DNA from: Rhodospirillales bacterium
GTDB lineage: Bacteria > Pseudomonadota > Alphaproteobacteria > Acetobacterales > Acetobacteraceae
Direction: 5' to 3'
Assembly: GCA_025362815.1 (NCBI GenBank)
Contig: JANYFG010000038.1
Span: 1-36,064 of the forward strand
DNA: 36,064 bases
A program made the position numbers and the translations under genes. Shown piece after piece: positions 1 to 7,621 of this stretch. The notes beneath the pieces are model-generated. The model ran no database searches. It had not been told where the DNA came from and was given only the letters and a program-made list of their open reading frames with translations. The number at the start of each line of letters is the position of its first letter. Within the stretch, counting starts at the first letter, position 1.

Positions 1-1594
1 GCCGCCGCCGCTTCAGCACCACCGGAAAACCGAGTTCCCCCGCCGCCGCCACCGCCTCGTCGGCCGTCGCCACCTTGCGGGTCGGCACCACCGCGATGCC
101 GTAGCAGGCCAGCACCGCCAACGCGTCCTCCTGCGACAGCGTCAACCGCCCCGCCGCCACGATCGCATCGAAGATCACCCGCACCTGCGCGCGGTCCGGC
201 GCCAGGCTCAGCACGGCGGACGGCGGCAATTCCCGCGCCGCCGCCCGGTTCCGCCGGTCCTGCACCAGGTGATGAAACCCCCGCACGGCCTGCTCGGGCG
301 TGGCGAACACCGGAATGCCCGCCGCCGCCAGGATACGTCGATGCCCGGCGCCGGTGGTCTCGCCCATCACGCACACCAGCAACGGCGCCTTCATGGTGCT
401 GGAGGCTGCAGCGATCGCCGCGATCCCCGCCCCATCCGCCTCCCCGGTCGGCGCATGCATGATGAGCACGCCGCCCACCTCCCGCGCGCCAGACAGCAGC
501 GCCGCCGCCTCGGCCAGCTTGATGGCGCTCTCGGTGCCGACATAGACGATATCCGCCCCGCGTGACGGCTGCATGAACGCGCTCGCCGGCCCGAACGCGC
601 GCGGCACCGCCAGGCGCAGAACCTCGCGCGTCTCCCCCGAAAGCACCGCCAGCTGCATCCCGTCGCGCAACGCCGCATCCGCCGCCATCTGCGCCGGCCC
701 GATGGCGTTGGTCACGATCGCCAGCCCCGTACTGCGCGCCGGCCGCGCCCGGGTCAACGTCTCGGCGGCCGCCAGCATGTCCTCCAGCCGATCCACCACC
801 AGCACGCCGGCGCGGCGCAGCGCCGCCTCGAACGCCGCATCCGCCGCCCCCGAGGGGTCCAGCAGCCGCCCGCCCGCCCGCATCGCCACCACCGGCCGCA
901 ACCGGGACGCCGCCCGCGCCGCCGACAGGAACATCCGCCGATTGCGGATCAGCCGTATGTCCAGAAGAATCGCCCCGGTGCCGGCATCGCGAGACAGCCA
1001 GTCCAGCACCGGCGCGAACCCCATATCGGCATTGCCGCCCACCCCCACCACGTGGCTGAACCCCACCCCGTTCGGCTCGGCCCAGTCCAGCACCGCCCGG
1101 CACAACGCGGCCGACTGCGACACCAGCGCCACCCGCCCCGGACGCGGCAGCATATGCGAGCGCGTGGCGTGCAGCCCGATCGAAGGCACCGAAATCCCGA
1201 AAGACCCCGGCCCCAGCGCGCGCACGCCATGCGCTTTCGCCGCCGCCGCCACCGCATCCATCATCCCGATCACCACGGCGGCATACGTGCCCCGGCGCGC
1301 CAGGGCCGCGAACAGATCAGACGCCTCGGCCCCTCCCGGCCGCGCATCCGCTGTGATCACCGCCAGATCCGGTGCGATCGGCAGCATCGCGATGTCCTCG
1401 TAGGCCAGCACGCCCGCCACCGCGCCCAACCCGGCCCCCACCGGCAGCACCGCCCCCTTGAAGCCGCCAGCCAGCAGATTGTGCATCACCTGCAGCCCCG
1501 CCTGGCTGCCCGCCGCGATCACCGCAACCGATTCCGGCAGAAACAGCGACTCCGGCCGAAACCGACCCACGCTCGAAACACGGTGAAGGGGCAT
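1..1594 (-). CDS. Acetate/acyl-CoA ligase (NDP-forming) family protein, partial
   Basis: The reading frame is open from an ATG at 1594 to the left edge (531 codons seen; the C-terminus lies outside). The first ~40 residues (RFRPESLFLPESVAVIAAGS...GFKGAVLPV) match the start of the CoA-binding Rossmann domain of ADP-forming acyl-CoA synthetases. Near the edge the sequence EAVAAAGELGFPVVLKRR resembles the start of the ATP-grasp domain, so the order is CoA-binding, CoA-ligase, ATP-grasp. Related proteins interconvert acyl-CoA and acid plus ATP, or, when a GNAT domain follows, act as Pat-type protein acetyltransferases; which of these applies cannot be seen here. A GAGATGAG-like ribosome site precedes the ATG. 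The gene is divergent from the esterase gene at 1727. Several long frames on the opposite strand are shadows of its codon bias. Confidence 0.85.
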   Translation of the reverse strand, partial: MPLHRVSSVGRFRPESLFLPESVAVIAAGSQAGLQVMHNLLAGGFKGAVLPVGAGLGAVAGVLAYEDIAMLPIAPDLAVITADARPGGAEASDLFAALARRGTYAAVVIGMMDAVAAAAKAHGVRALGPGSFGISVPSIGLHATRSHMLPRPGRVALVSQSAALCRAVLDWAEPNGVGFSHVVGVGGNADMGFAPVLDWLSRDAGTGAILLDIRLIRNRRMFLSAARAASRLRPVVAMRAGGRLLDPSGAADAAFEAALRRAGVLVVDRLEDMLAAAETLTRARPARSTGLAIVTNAIGPAQMAADAALRDGMQLAVLSGETREVLRLAVPRAFGPASAFMQPSRGADIVYVGTESAIKLAEAAALLSGAREVGGVLIMHAPTGEADGAGIAAIAAASSTMKAPLLVCVMGETTGAGHRRILAAAGIPVFATPEQAVRGFHHLVQDRRNRAAARELPPSAVLSLAPDRAQVRVIFDAIVAAGRLTLSQEDALAVLACYGIAVVPTRKVATADEAVAAAGELGFPVVLKRRR

Positions 1595-1637
1595 GATATA
1601 ACACTCATCTCGCAACGCCGTTGAAACCAGATGCCGG

Positions 1638-1658
1638 TTGCATGCCCGCGTCATGCAA
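1638..1658. promoter_or_regulatory. Inverted repeat in divergent promoter region
   Basis: A perfect 7-bp inverted repeat, TTGCATG-N7-CATGCAA, lies in the 132-bp gap between the divergent CoA-ligase and esterase genes. Its size and symmetry suit a dimeric repressor or activator site. No regulator gene adjoins it, so its role is inferred from position only. Confidence 0.35.
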
Positions 1659-1726
1659 CAATCGCCTTGGTCGGACTCACCGGCCCATGGCAGCTTATAG
1701 CGAAACAATGTCAGGCATCGTGAACA

Positions 1727-2671
1727 ATGGATGAGCGGCTGGACCCCGAAATGCGCGCAGCCAAGCAGCGCATGGATGCAGCGGCAGCCGAACTGCCCCC
1801 CGTCACGCTCAATCCCCCGATCGACGCCAGCCGCGTGATCAACGACAGGCTCAACCAGATCTGGGCCGAGGGCGGCCCCACCATGGCCGCTACCACCGAA
1901 AAATGGGTCTTCGCCCGCGGCCGCCGCGTGCTCTGCCGCATGCACCGCCCTGCCGCCGCCCAAACCCTGCCCGTGCTGATCTGGTTCCACGGCGGCGGCT
2001 GGGTCTGGTCCTCGCTCGACACCCACGACCGACTGGTGCGCGAATACGCGGCGGCCTCCGGGCTTGCCACCATCAACGTGGACTACGCGCTCTCGCCCGA
2101 GGCGAAATTCCCCCAGGCCCTGCTGGAATGCGCCGATGTCGTGCGCGCCATCTCCGCCCAGGCCGCCGAATGGGGGATCGACCCCGCCCGCATCGTCATC
2201 GGCGGCGACAGCGCCGGCGGCAACCTCGCGTTCGCCACCGCACTGCTGCTGCGCGACGGCGGCGGCCCCATGCTGCGCGGCATCTTGGCACCCTACCCCG
2301 TCACGTCAGCCGATTTCACCCAGCCGAGCTACCGCGAATTCGCCGAGGGCTACGGCCTCACGCGCGCCAGCATGATGAGCTACTGGGACCTCTACACCCG
2401 CGACGAGGCCGACCGCCTGAACCCGCTCGCCTCCCCGTTGCGCGCCCATCTCGCGGGCCTGCCGCCGGTCATGATCCAGATCGCAGAGCTCGATATCCTG
2501 TCCGGCGAGGGTCTCGCCATGGGCCGCAGGCTCGCCGAGGCCGAGGTGCCCACCACCATCGAGACGATCCCCGGCGTGCTGCACGGCTTCATGCGCCTGT
2601 CAGCTTCGGTCAGCAGCGCGCGAGACGCCATCACGCGGGCCGGCGCCTGGCTGTCCGCCATCACCGCCTGA
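1727..2671 (+). CDS. Alpha/beta hydrolase, hormone-sensitive-lipase (family IV) type esterase
   Basis: The 314-residue protein has the HSL-family oxyanion motif HGGGW at residues 88-92, the nucleophile elbow GDSAG at 160-164 (Ser162), an acid in AELDILSG (Asp256) and the catalytic His in LHGF (His286). These form a complete Ser-Asp-His triad with the usual spacing. Such enzymes hydrolyse short acyl esters or lactones in the cytoplasm; the natural substrate cannot be told. No signal peptide is present. The stop shares its final A with the ATG of the next gene (TGATG), so the two are probably translationally coupled. Confidence 0.9.
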   Translation: MDERLDPEMRAAKQRMDAAAAELPPVTLNPPIDASRVINDRLNQIWAEGGPTMAATTEKWVFARGRRVLCRMHRPAAAQTLPVLIWFHGGGWVWSSLDTHDRLVREYAAASGLATINVDYALSPEAKFPQALLECADVVRAISAQAAEWGIDPARIVIGGDSAGGNLAFATALLLRDGGGPMLRGILAPYPVTSADFTQPSYREFAEGYGLTRASMMSYWDLYTRDEADRLNPLASPLRAHLAGLPPVMIQIAELDILSGEGLAMGRRLAEAEVPTTIETIPGVLHGFMRLSASVSSARDAITRAGAWLSAITA

Positions 2672-3276
2672 TGCGCGTCTATCTCGCCGGCCCGGATGTC
2701 TTCCTGCCGAACCCGCACGCCCGGGCCACCACCTTGAAAGCCATCTGCGCCCGCCACGGCCTCACCGGCATCAGCCCGCTCGACGACTTCCCGAACGAGC
2801 CGCACGCATGGTCGGCTCTGCACGAGCCGTTCCGGATCGCCCGGCGCAACGAGGCGCATATCGCCTCCTGTGCCGCCCTGGTCGCCAACCTCACCCCGTT
2901 TCGCGGCCCCTCCGCAGACGTGGGAACGGTGTTCGAAGTCGGTTTCATGCGCGCGCTGAACCGCCCCGTCTACGGCTGGACCAACGTCGCCACCGCCTTC
3001 GCCACCCGCACCCGGCGCTTCCTGGGCCTGGACACCGACACCCAGATGGAGACAGACGCCGACGGCATGCTGATCGAGGATTTCACCCCGCTCGCCGACA
3101 ACCTCATGATCGATGCCGCCATTTCAGCCAGCGGCGGCACCCTCGTCCGCCACCCCGCCTGCGCCCACGCCGACCGCTGGACCTCGCTCGAGGCGTTCGA
3201 TCTCTGCCTGTCCGATCTCAGCCGCCGCGCCGGCCTCGTTCAGTCTTCCACCGCAGAAGATCCGTCCTCGGACTGA
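2671..3276 (+). CDS. Nucleoside 2-deoxyribosyltransferase family protein
   Basis: This 201-residue protein opens with MRVYLAGPDVFLPNP, the glycine-rich nucleotide-binding start of the nucleoside 2-deoxyribosyltransferase family. It continues with the NEAHIASCAALVANLTPFRGPSADVGTVFEVGFM segment (about residues 59-92), which holds the active-site D..GT..E pattern typical of the family. Members exchange bases on deoxyribonucleosides or hydrolyse nucleoside phosphates in salvage. The ATG overlaps the esterase stop. The 3' end runs 37 bp into the convergent purK gene, so the last ~12 residues and the purK tail share DNA. The family call is good; the exact substrate is unknown. Confidence 0.85.
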   Translation: MRVYLAGPDVFLPNPHARATTLKAICARHGLTGISPLDDFPNEPHAWSALHEPFRIARRNEAHIASCAALVANLTPFRGPSADVGTVFEVGFMRALNRPVYGWTNVATAFATRTRRFLGLDTDTQMETDADGMLIEDFTPLADNLMIDAAISASGGTLVRHPACAHADRWTSLEAFDLCLSDLSRRAGLVQSSTAEDPSSD

Positions 3277-4490
3277 ACATCGCCAGAGCTTCCATGTTCG
3301 ACGCTTCCATGTTCGACGCTTCCATCTTCGAAGCGGGGGCCGAACAGCGCCAGCGCATCCGCCACGCCGAACGCCCCCGGCAGCGCGCCCCGTCCGAAAA
3401 GCCGCGTCACATGGCCCATCTTCCGGCCCGGACGCGCCTGCGTCTTGCCATAGAGATGCCCGATCAACCCCGGCGTGCCCAACACCTGCGGCCAAAGCCC
3501 CACCTCCTCGGCGCCCACCAGGTTCTTCATCACCGCGTCGGAATGGCGCACCGCCGCCGGCAAGGCCAGCCCCGCCACCGCCCGCATATGCATCTCGAAC
3601 TGGCTCGCCGGGCACGCATCGATGGTCCAATGCCCGGAATTATGCGGCCGCGGCGCCAGTTCGTTCACCACCACCTGCCCCTTGGCGGTCACGAACATCT
3701 CCACCGCCAGCAGCCCCACCAGGTCCAGCCGCTCGGCCACCGTGCGCGCCAGCGCCTGCGCCTGCCGGGCCAGGTCCGGGTCGATCCGCGCCGGCGCCAG
3801 CGTCACGTCCAGAATATGATCGCGATGCCGGTTCTCCACCACGTCGAACACCGAAATCTCGCCCCCGACCCCACGCGCCACCAGCACCGAGATCTCGCAG
3901 GCGAAATCGACGAAACCTTCCAAAATCAACAGCTGCGGCGCCAGGTCCGAAAACGCCGCCGGCAGGTCGGCCACCGTGCGCAGCATCACCTGGCCCTTGC
4001 CGTCATACCCGCCGCGCGTGGTCTTCAGAATGCAGGGCAGACCCAGCTCGCCCACAGCCGCCTCCAGCCCGGCGAAATCATCCACCGCCCGCCACGGCGC
4101 CGTCGGCACGCCGGCCCCGTTCAGAAACGATTTTTCAACGACCCGATCCTGGCTGATCCGCAGAATGGCAGGCGATGGCCGCACCGGCTTGAGCGACGCC
4201 AGCAGATCGAGCCCCTCGGCCGACACGTTCTCGAATTCGAAGGTGATCACGTCCACCTTGGCCGCGAACGCCCGCAACGCATCGGGATCCTCGTAGGCGC
4301 CCAGCGTCACCCCGGCCGAGACCAGCCCGGCGCAGCTGTCTTCCTCCGGTGTCAGAATATGGCAGCGATACCCCAGCCGCGCCGCCGCCATCGCCGACAT
4401 GCGCCCCAGCTGGCCGCCGCCCACGATGCCGATCGTGCTGTTGGGCGCAAGCGGGCCCCGTCTCTCCGGCGTCGTCGGCTGCTCCGTCAT
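3240..4490 (-). CDS. purK: N5-carboxyaminoimidazole ribonucleotide synthase PurK
   Basis: PurK converts AIR, ATP and bicarbonate to N5-CAIR in de novo purine synthesis. The protein begins with [19 protein letters not shown] (glycine loop at residues 24-31), followed by an ATP-grasp domain with [25 protein letters not shown]-like core strands and [14 protein letters not shown] near residue 285-300, all diagnostic of PurK. The start at 4490 was chosen because it overlaps the purE stop (ATGA) and gives the standard N-terminus; the frame is open further upstream but only inside purE. Length is 416 residues, longer than usual. The excess is an acidic C-terminal tail with repeated GSVEH units that looks recently expanded and overlaps the convergent gene. 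Confidence 0.95.
   Translation of the reverse strand: MTEQPTTPERRGPLAPNSTIGIVGGGQLGRMSAMAAARLGYRCHILTPEEDSCAGLVSAGVTLGAYEDPDALRAFAAKVDVITFEFENVSAEGLDLLASLKPVRPSPAILRISQDRVVEKSFLNGAGVPTAPWRAVDDFAGLEAAVGELGLPCILKTTRGGYDGKGQVMLRTVADLPAAFSDLAPQLLILEGFVDFACEISVLVARGVGGEISVFDVVENRHRDHILDVTLAPARIDPDLARQAQALARTVAERLDLVGLLAVEMFVTAKGQVVVNELAPRPHNSGHWTIDACPASQFEMHMRAVAGLALPAAVRHSDAVMKNLVGAEEVGLWPQVLGTPGLIGHLYGKTQARPGRKMGHVTRLFGRGALPGAFGVADALALFGPRFEDGSVEHGSVEHGSSGDVQSEDGSSAVED
3289..3333. repeat. Three tandem 15-bp units in the purK 3' end
   Basis: Two identical units of CTTCCATGTTCGACG are followed by a third, diverged unit (CTTCCATCTTCGAAG). On the purK strand they encode repeated G-S-V-E-H residues in the C-terminal tail. 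The unit keeps the reading frame. Confidence 0.85.
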
Positions 4491-4984
4491 ACCGGTGCCG
4501 CGGCCACCGCCTCGGTCTGCGCCGCGCGATACGCTTCCAGCCGCGCCAGCAGCGCCGCGTCGGTCCCGGCCAGGATGGCCGCCGCCAGCAACGCCGCGTT
4601 GACGGCCCCGGCGCGACCGATCGCAAGGGTCGCCACCGGAATGCCCGCGGGCATCTGCACGATCGACAAAAGGCTGTCCATGCCCTTCAGCGCGTGGCTC
4701 TCCACCGGCACGCCCAGCACCGGCAACGGCGTCAACGCCGCCACCATCCCCGGCAGATGCGCGGCCCCCCCGGCCCCGGCCACGATCACGCGAACACCCC
4801 GCGCGGCCGCACCCCGCGCATACTCCATCATCCTGTCGGGCGTGCGATGCGCGGAGACGATACGCGTCTCGAACGCCACACCCAGCCGCTCCAGCGTCTG
4901 CGCCGTGTGCTCCATCGTCGCCCAATCGGACTGGCTACCCATGATCACACCCACCAGCGGCGTCTGCGGATCCGCGTGGCTCAT
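4487..4984 (-). CDS. purE: 5-(carboxyamino)imidazole ribonucleotide mutase PurE (class I)
   Basis: PurE moves the carboxylate of N5-CAIR to carbon 4, the step after PurK. The 165-residue protein has the class I signatures GSQSDW (residues 16-21), SAHRTP with the catalytic His46, and [11 protein letters not shown] around residues 70-81. Length is normal. It is coupled at both ends by 4-bp ATGA overlaps, upstream with the DUF465 gene at 4984 and downstream with purK, so the three form one operon read leftward. Confidence 0.96.
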   Translation of the reverse strand: MSHADPQTPLVGVIMGSQSDWATMEHTAQTLERLGVAFETRIVSAHRTPDRMMEYARGAAARGVRVIVAGAGGAAHLPGMVAALTPLPVLGVPVESHALKGMDSLLSIVQMPAGIPVATLAIGRAGAVNAALLAAAILAGTDAALLARLEAYRAAQTEAVAAAPV

Positions 4985-5184
4985 GCAATCGAATCCGGGA
5001 TCAGCCGCGATTCCAGCCAGGCGATCTCGTCCTTCAGCAGCAGCTTGCGCTTCTTCAGCCGCACCACGTGCAGCTGATCCATCGGCCCCGCATCGATCAC
5101 CCGCGCGATCACCGTATCCAGGTCGCGGTGTTCACTGCGCAGTTCGTGCAGCTTGCGCAGCAGAGAGTCACGGTCAGTCAGCAT
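4981..5184 (-). CDS. DUF465 (YdcH-like) small helical protein
   Basis: A 67-residue charged protein, [19 protein letters not shown]..., with the central [17 protein letters not shown] segment typical of DUF465 proteins, which fold as short antiparallel helical hairpins. Its function is unknown. It is the first gene of the purEK operon, and its stop overlaps the purE ATG (ATGA). An AGGA ribosome site lies just before the start. It shares the KLRLKEE-like motif with the divergent gene at 5358. Confidence 0.85.
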   Translation of the reverse strand: MLTDRDSLLRKLHELRSEHRDLDTVIARVIDAGPMDQLHVVRLKKRKLLLKDEIAWLESRLIPDSIA

Positions 5185-5357
5185 CGGGGAATCCTGTCAC
5201 ATCTTTGGCTCGGCCAGGTGGCACTGCACACGGATCTACCACACCGCGCCAGCCCCCGCGCGGATTGCCGTGGCGCCCGCCCCCGGATCGGCGTTACGAT
5301 TCGCCAGCGCGCGACATGACGCACCACGTCACGCGCCAAACGCGAACAGGAGGCACC

Positions 5358-5531
5358 ATGAGCCTGCAGTCCCGTCTCGAGAGTCTCAAGACCCGTCATG
5401 CCAGTCTGGACACCAAAATCACGGAGGAAGACCACCGCCCCCGACCAGACCCGGAAACCCTGTCCAGGCTGAAGCTCGAGAAACTGCGGCTCAAGGAAGA
5501 AATGAGCCGCATCAAGGGCGCCGACACCTGA
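5358..5531 (+). CDS. Second DUF465 (YdcH-like) small protein
   Basis: A 57-residue protein beginning MSLQSRLESLKTRHASLDTK and containing RLKLEKLRLKEEMSRIK, the DUF465 hallmark (a hairpin of two charged helices joined at a Pro-rich turn, here RPRPDPE). The start is fixed by a very good ribosome site, AGGAGG seven bases before the ATG. It is divergent from the DUF465 gene heading purEK and is followed within 6 bp by a hairpin terminator, so it is probably a single-gene transcript. Its function is unknown. Confidence 0.85.
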   Translation: MSLQSRLESLKTRHASLDTKITEEDHRPRPDPETLSRLKLEKLRLKEEMSRIKGADT

Positions 5532-5536
5532 CGCAC

Positions 5537-5570
5537 GGCAGGCCCTCCCTCGGGTGAGGAAGGGCCTGCC
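5537..5570. terminator. Hairpin terminator between DUF465 and trcR
   Basis: GGCAGGCCCTCCCTC and GAGGAAGGGCCTGCC form a 15-bp stem with one mismatch around a GGGT loop, 5 bp after the DUF465 stop. The trailing sequence is TCTC rather than a strong T-run. It lies between convergent genes and could serve both. Confidence 0.7.
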
Positions 5571-5638
5571 TCTCGCACCCGGGCAGCCATCCCCAGCCCA
5601 CAGGCACAACCCCGCGACTCATCACACATCCGGCAGAA

Positions 5639-6217
5639 TTACGCGGCCTCGTCCGCCTCGGGCATCGGCGGCGGCGGCACCGCACGGCCCTCACGCGCCA
5701 GACGCTCATTGGCGGCGTGGATGGCGGCGTTCAGATCCGTCTGCGAGCACAGACCCAAAATCACCGGATCGCGCGGCTTGATGTTGGACGAATTCCAATG
5801 CGTGCGATCGCGCACCTTGTGGATGGTGTCCTTCGTCGTGCCCATCAACTTGCCCACCTGCGCCTCGGTCAGCTGCGGATAGTTACGGATCAGGAACGCA
5901 ATGCCGTCCGGGCGATCGTTGCGCTTGGCCACCGGGGTATAACGCGCGCCACGGCCTTTCTTCGGCGGTGGCATCGCGGGTGCCAGCAGCTTCAGCCGCA
6001 GGCTCTCATCGGCTTCGCAGCGCTTGATCTCGGCCGCCGTCACCTGAATGTTCTGCACGGGATCGTAGCCCACGATGCCCTGCGCCACTTCGCCGTCGGC
6101 GATGGCCTGAACCTCGAGCGGGTGCATGCCGCAGAATTCGGCGATCTGCGTGAATGTCAGGGCGGTCTTTTCGATCAGCCACACAGCGGTGGCTTTTGGC
6201 ATCAGCGGCAGGGTCAT
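5639..6217 (-). CDS. trcR: DUF1013 family cell-cycle transcriptional regulator (TrcR-like)
   Basis: A ~192-residue protein starting MTLPLMPKATAVWLIEKTALTFTQIAEFCGMHPLEVQAIADGEV, the strongly conserved DUF1013 N-terminus. A second helix-turn-helix-like segment follows (LTEAQVGKLMGTTKDTIHKVRDRTHWN). The family is nearly universal in alphaproteobacteria, and I recall it being named TrcR, a cell-cycle transcriptional regulator. The ATG at 6217 is preferred because it gives the family N-terminus and lies ~9 bp after an AGAGAG ribosome site. An ATG at 6226 is also in frame but touches that site. The C-terminus is Pro/Glu-rich. The gene stands alone, divergent from the DUF1192 gene. Confidence 0.85.
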   Translation of the reverse strand: MTLPLMPKATAVWLIEKTALTFTQIAEFCGMHPLEVQAIADGEVAQGIVGYDPVQNIQVTAAEIKRCEADESLRLKLLAPAMPPPKKGRGARYTPVAKRNDRPDGIAFLIRNYPQLTEAQVGKLMGTTKDTIHKVRDRTHWNSSNIKPRDPVILGLCSQTDLNAAIHAANERLAREGRAVPPPPMPEADEAA

Positions 6218-6357
6218 GGCATCCATCTCTCTGGCCCACGCGTATCAACGCTGCCCTTATGGACAGCGGACGCGGGAAAGCCCGCGATATGGACCTCGCA
6301 CAACCAGCGGGTCAAGCAGCACAATGCGTCCATACGCGGCGCGCATGGAGAAAGTGC

Positions 6358-6546
6358 ATGAACTTCGACGACGACCGGCCCACACCGCCTCCAACCCGTC
6401 TCGCAAAGCCCGTGCTGGACCGGCTGTCGATCGACGAACTCCACGACTACATCGCCGAACTCCGCACGGAGATCACCCGCGTCGAGGCCGACATCACCAA
6501 AAAAGGCCACAGCCGGAATGCGGCTGAGGCCTTTTTCAAACGTTAG
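6358..6546 (+). CDS. DUF1192 family protein
   Basis: A 62-residue protein, MNFDDDRPTPPPTRLAKPVLDRLSIDELHDYIAELRTEITRVEADI..., that matches DUF1192: an acidic Pro-rich lead followed by the LS-x-DEL-x-x-YI-x-x-LR-x-EI-x-R helix. Its function is unknown. A GGAG ribosome site lies 8 bp before the ATG. The stop codon TAG is the start of the left arm of a 17-bp repeat hairpin, which probably also terminates transcription. Confidence 0.85.
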   Translation: MNFDDDRPTPPPTRLAKPVLDRLSIDELHDYIAELRTEITRVEADITKKGHSRNAAEAFFKR

Positions 6547-6647
6547 AGCCTGATGATTTAAAGTAGACAAAATCATCAGGCTCTAACTTGTTGTTTTATC
6601 GATCATGTTAATGCGTTTGGGTGAAGCAACCCAAACGCATCATGATC
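6543..6647. repeat. Composite palindromic repeat, copy A
   Basis: The element has two hairpins joined by an AACTTGTTGTTTTATC linker. Hairpin 1 has perfect 17-bp arms (6543-6559 and 6570-6586; AGAGCCTGATGATTT and complement). Hairpin 2 has 12-bp arms, ATGCGTTTGGGT and ACCCAAACGCAT (6611-6622, 6629-6640), extended by outer GATCATG/CATGATC. Two further copies in the opposite orientation lie at 17083-17265. It is AT-rich against its surroundings and resembles the REP/BIME-like intergenic elements of alphaproteobacteria. Confidence 0.92.
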
Positions 6648-6679
6648 TAAATCAAGTCAATCCAGAGAAAATCAGCCGA

Positions 6680-7132
6680 TCACGCGGCCTGGATCGACGG
6701 CACGGCGTCGTCGTTCGACGCCCCGTTGATTGCCACCCGGCGCGGCTTCATCGCCTCGGGCACCACACGCTTCAGGCCCACCGACAAAAGCCCGTTCTTC
6801 AGATCCGCGCCATCGACCACGATATGGTCGGCCAGCACGAACTTCCGCTCGAACGCGCGCCCGGCGATACCGCGATACAAAAGCTCGGTCTTCTCGGAGC
6901 AGGGCGCCACGCGGCCGGCGATCAGCAGCGTGTTCTCCTTCACCGTCAGCTCGATGTCGTCGGGCCCGAAGCCCGCCACCGCCATCGTCAGGCGATAGCT
7001 CTCCTCGCCGGTGCGCTCGATGTTGTAGGGGGGATAAGACTGGTCCGCGGCCGCGGCGCTGTCGGCCATGCGCGCCAGACGGTCGAAGCCGATGGCGGTA
7101 CGAAACAGGGGAGACAAATTGAGAGCGTTCAT
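6680..7132 (-). CDS. Small heat-shock protein, Hsp20/IbpA family
   Basis: A 150-residue alpha-crystallin-type holdase chaperone that binds unfolding proteins in the cytoplasm. The N-terminus (NLSPLFRTAIGFDRLARM) and the start of the crystallin domain (YPPYNIERTGEESYRLTMAVAGFGPDDIELTVKENTLLIAGR) match IbpA-type proteins; GLLSVGLKRVVPE, near the end of the domain, corresponds to the usual G-x-L pattern. A start at 7261 is open but would add an unrelated stretch; the ATG at 7132 gives the family N-terminus. No clear heat-shock promoter or RNA thermometer was recognised in the 100-bp leader. The gene lies downstream of rpmE on the same strand, separated by a terminator. Confidence 0.92.
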   Translation of the reverse strand: MNALNLSPLFRTAIGFDRLARMADSAAAADQSYPPYNIERTGEESYRLTMAVAGFGPDDIELTVKENTLLIAGRVAPCSEKTELLYRGIAGRAFERKFVLADHIVVDGADLKNGLLSVGLKRVVPEAMKPRRVAINGASNDDAVPSIQAA

Positions 7133-7240
7133 GGTCTGACACCTTCTAGTTAAAGCAAGGATCACGTCACGCCGCCCATCCGGGCCGGCGCTGGCAGGCA
7201 CCGAAGCCCCATTGGGCACCTCGGACAGACCAGAAATGGA

Positions 7241-7274
7241 AAACGCCGCCCCCTTCTTCAAGAGGACGGCGTTT
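7241..7274 (-). terminator. rpmE: Rho-independent terminator of rpmE
   Basis: Read leftward, AAACGCCG and CGGCGTTT form an 8-bp perfect stem that extends inward by five more pairs including G-U, followed by TTTTCC. It lies ~33 bp after the rpmE stop and separates rpmE from the hsp20 gene. Confidence 0.75.
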
Positions 7275-7306
7275 CAATCTTGCAAGCCAGCCATGCAGAG
7301 GCGGAA

Positions 7307-7534
7307 TTACGCCTTCTTCGCACCCAGGCCCGCGAACTTGCGGTTGAACTTGGCCACCTGGCCGCCGGTGTCCATCATGCGCTGCACGCCGGTCCACGCC
7401 GGATGCGACTTCGGATCGATGTCCAGGCGCATCACGTCGCCTTCCTTGCCGGCGCATGTGCGCGTTCGGTATTCGGTGCCATCGGTGAGAATGATGGTCA
7501 CGTAGTGATACTCTGGGTGAATTCCGGACTTCAT
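7307..7534 (-). CDS. rpmE: 50S ribosomal protein L31
   Basis: The 75-residue protein [49 protein letters not shown] has the L31 signature (IHPxYH, HPAWTG, KFNRKF). Only one cysteine is present, so the four-Cys zinc site of the zinc-binding type is absent, as is usual in alphaproteobacteria. A GGAG ribosome site lies 10 bp before the ATG. The gene is monocistronic, with a terminator after it. Confidence 0.96.
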   Translation of the reverse strand: MKSGIHPEYHYVTIILTDGTEYRTRTCAGKEGDVMRLDIDPKSHPAWTGVQRMMDTGGQVAKFNRKFAGLGAKKA

Positions 7535-7621
7535 CGTGGTGGCTCCTGTGGCGCGACCGATCCCGACCGGTCATGCGAAGCCGCGCGTATAGCGTCCAGC
7601 ACCCCCACAACGCAAGAACAC

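Noticed and set aside
2808-5531. A 907-codon open frame on the plus strand
   Set aside because: It runs antisense through purK and purE with Arg/Pro/His-rich sequence; it is a shadow of G/C-rich codons. Only its last 57 codons are a real gene (DUF465).
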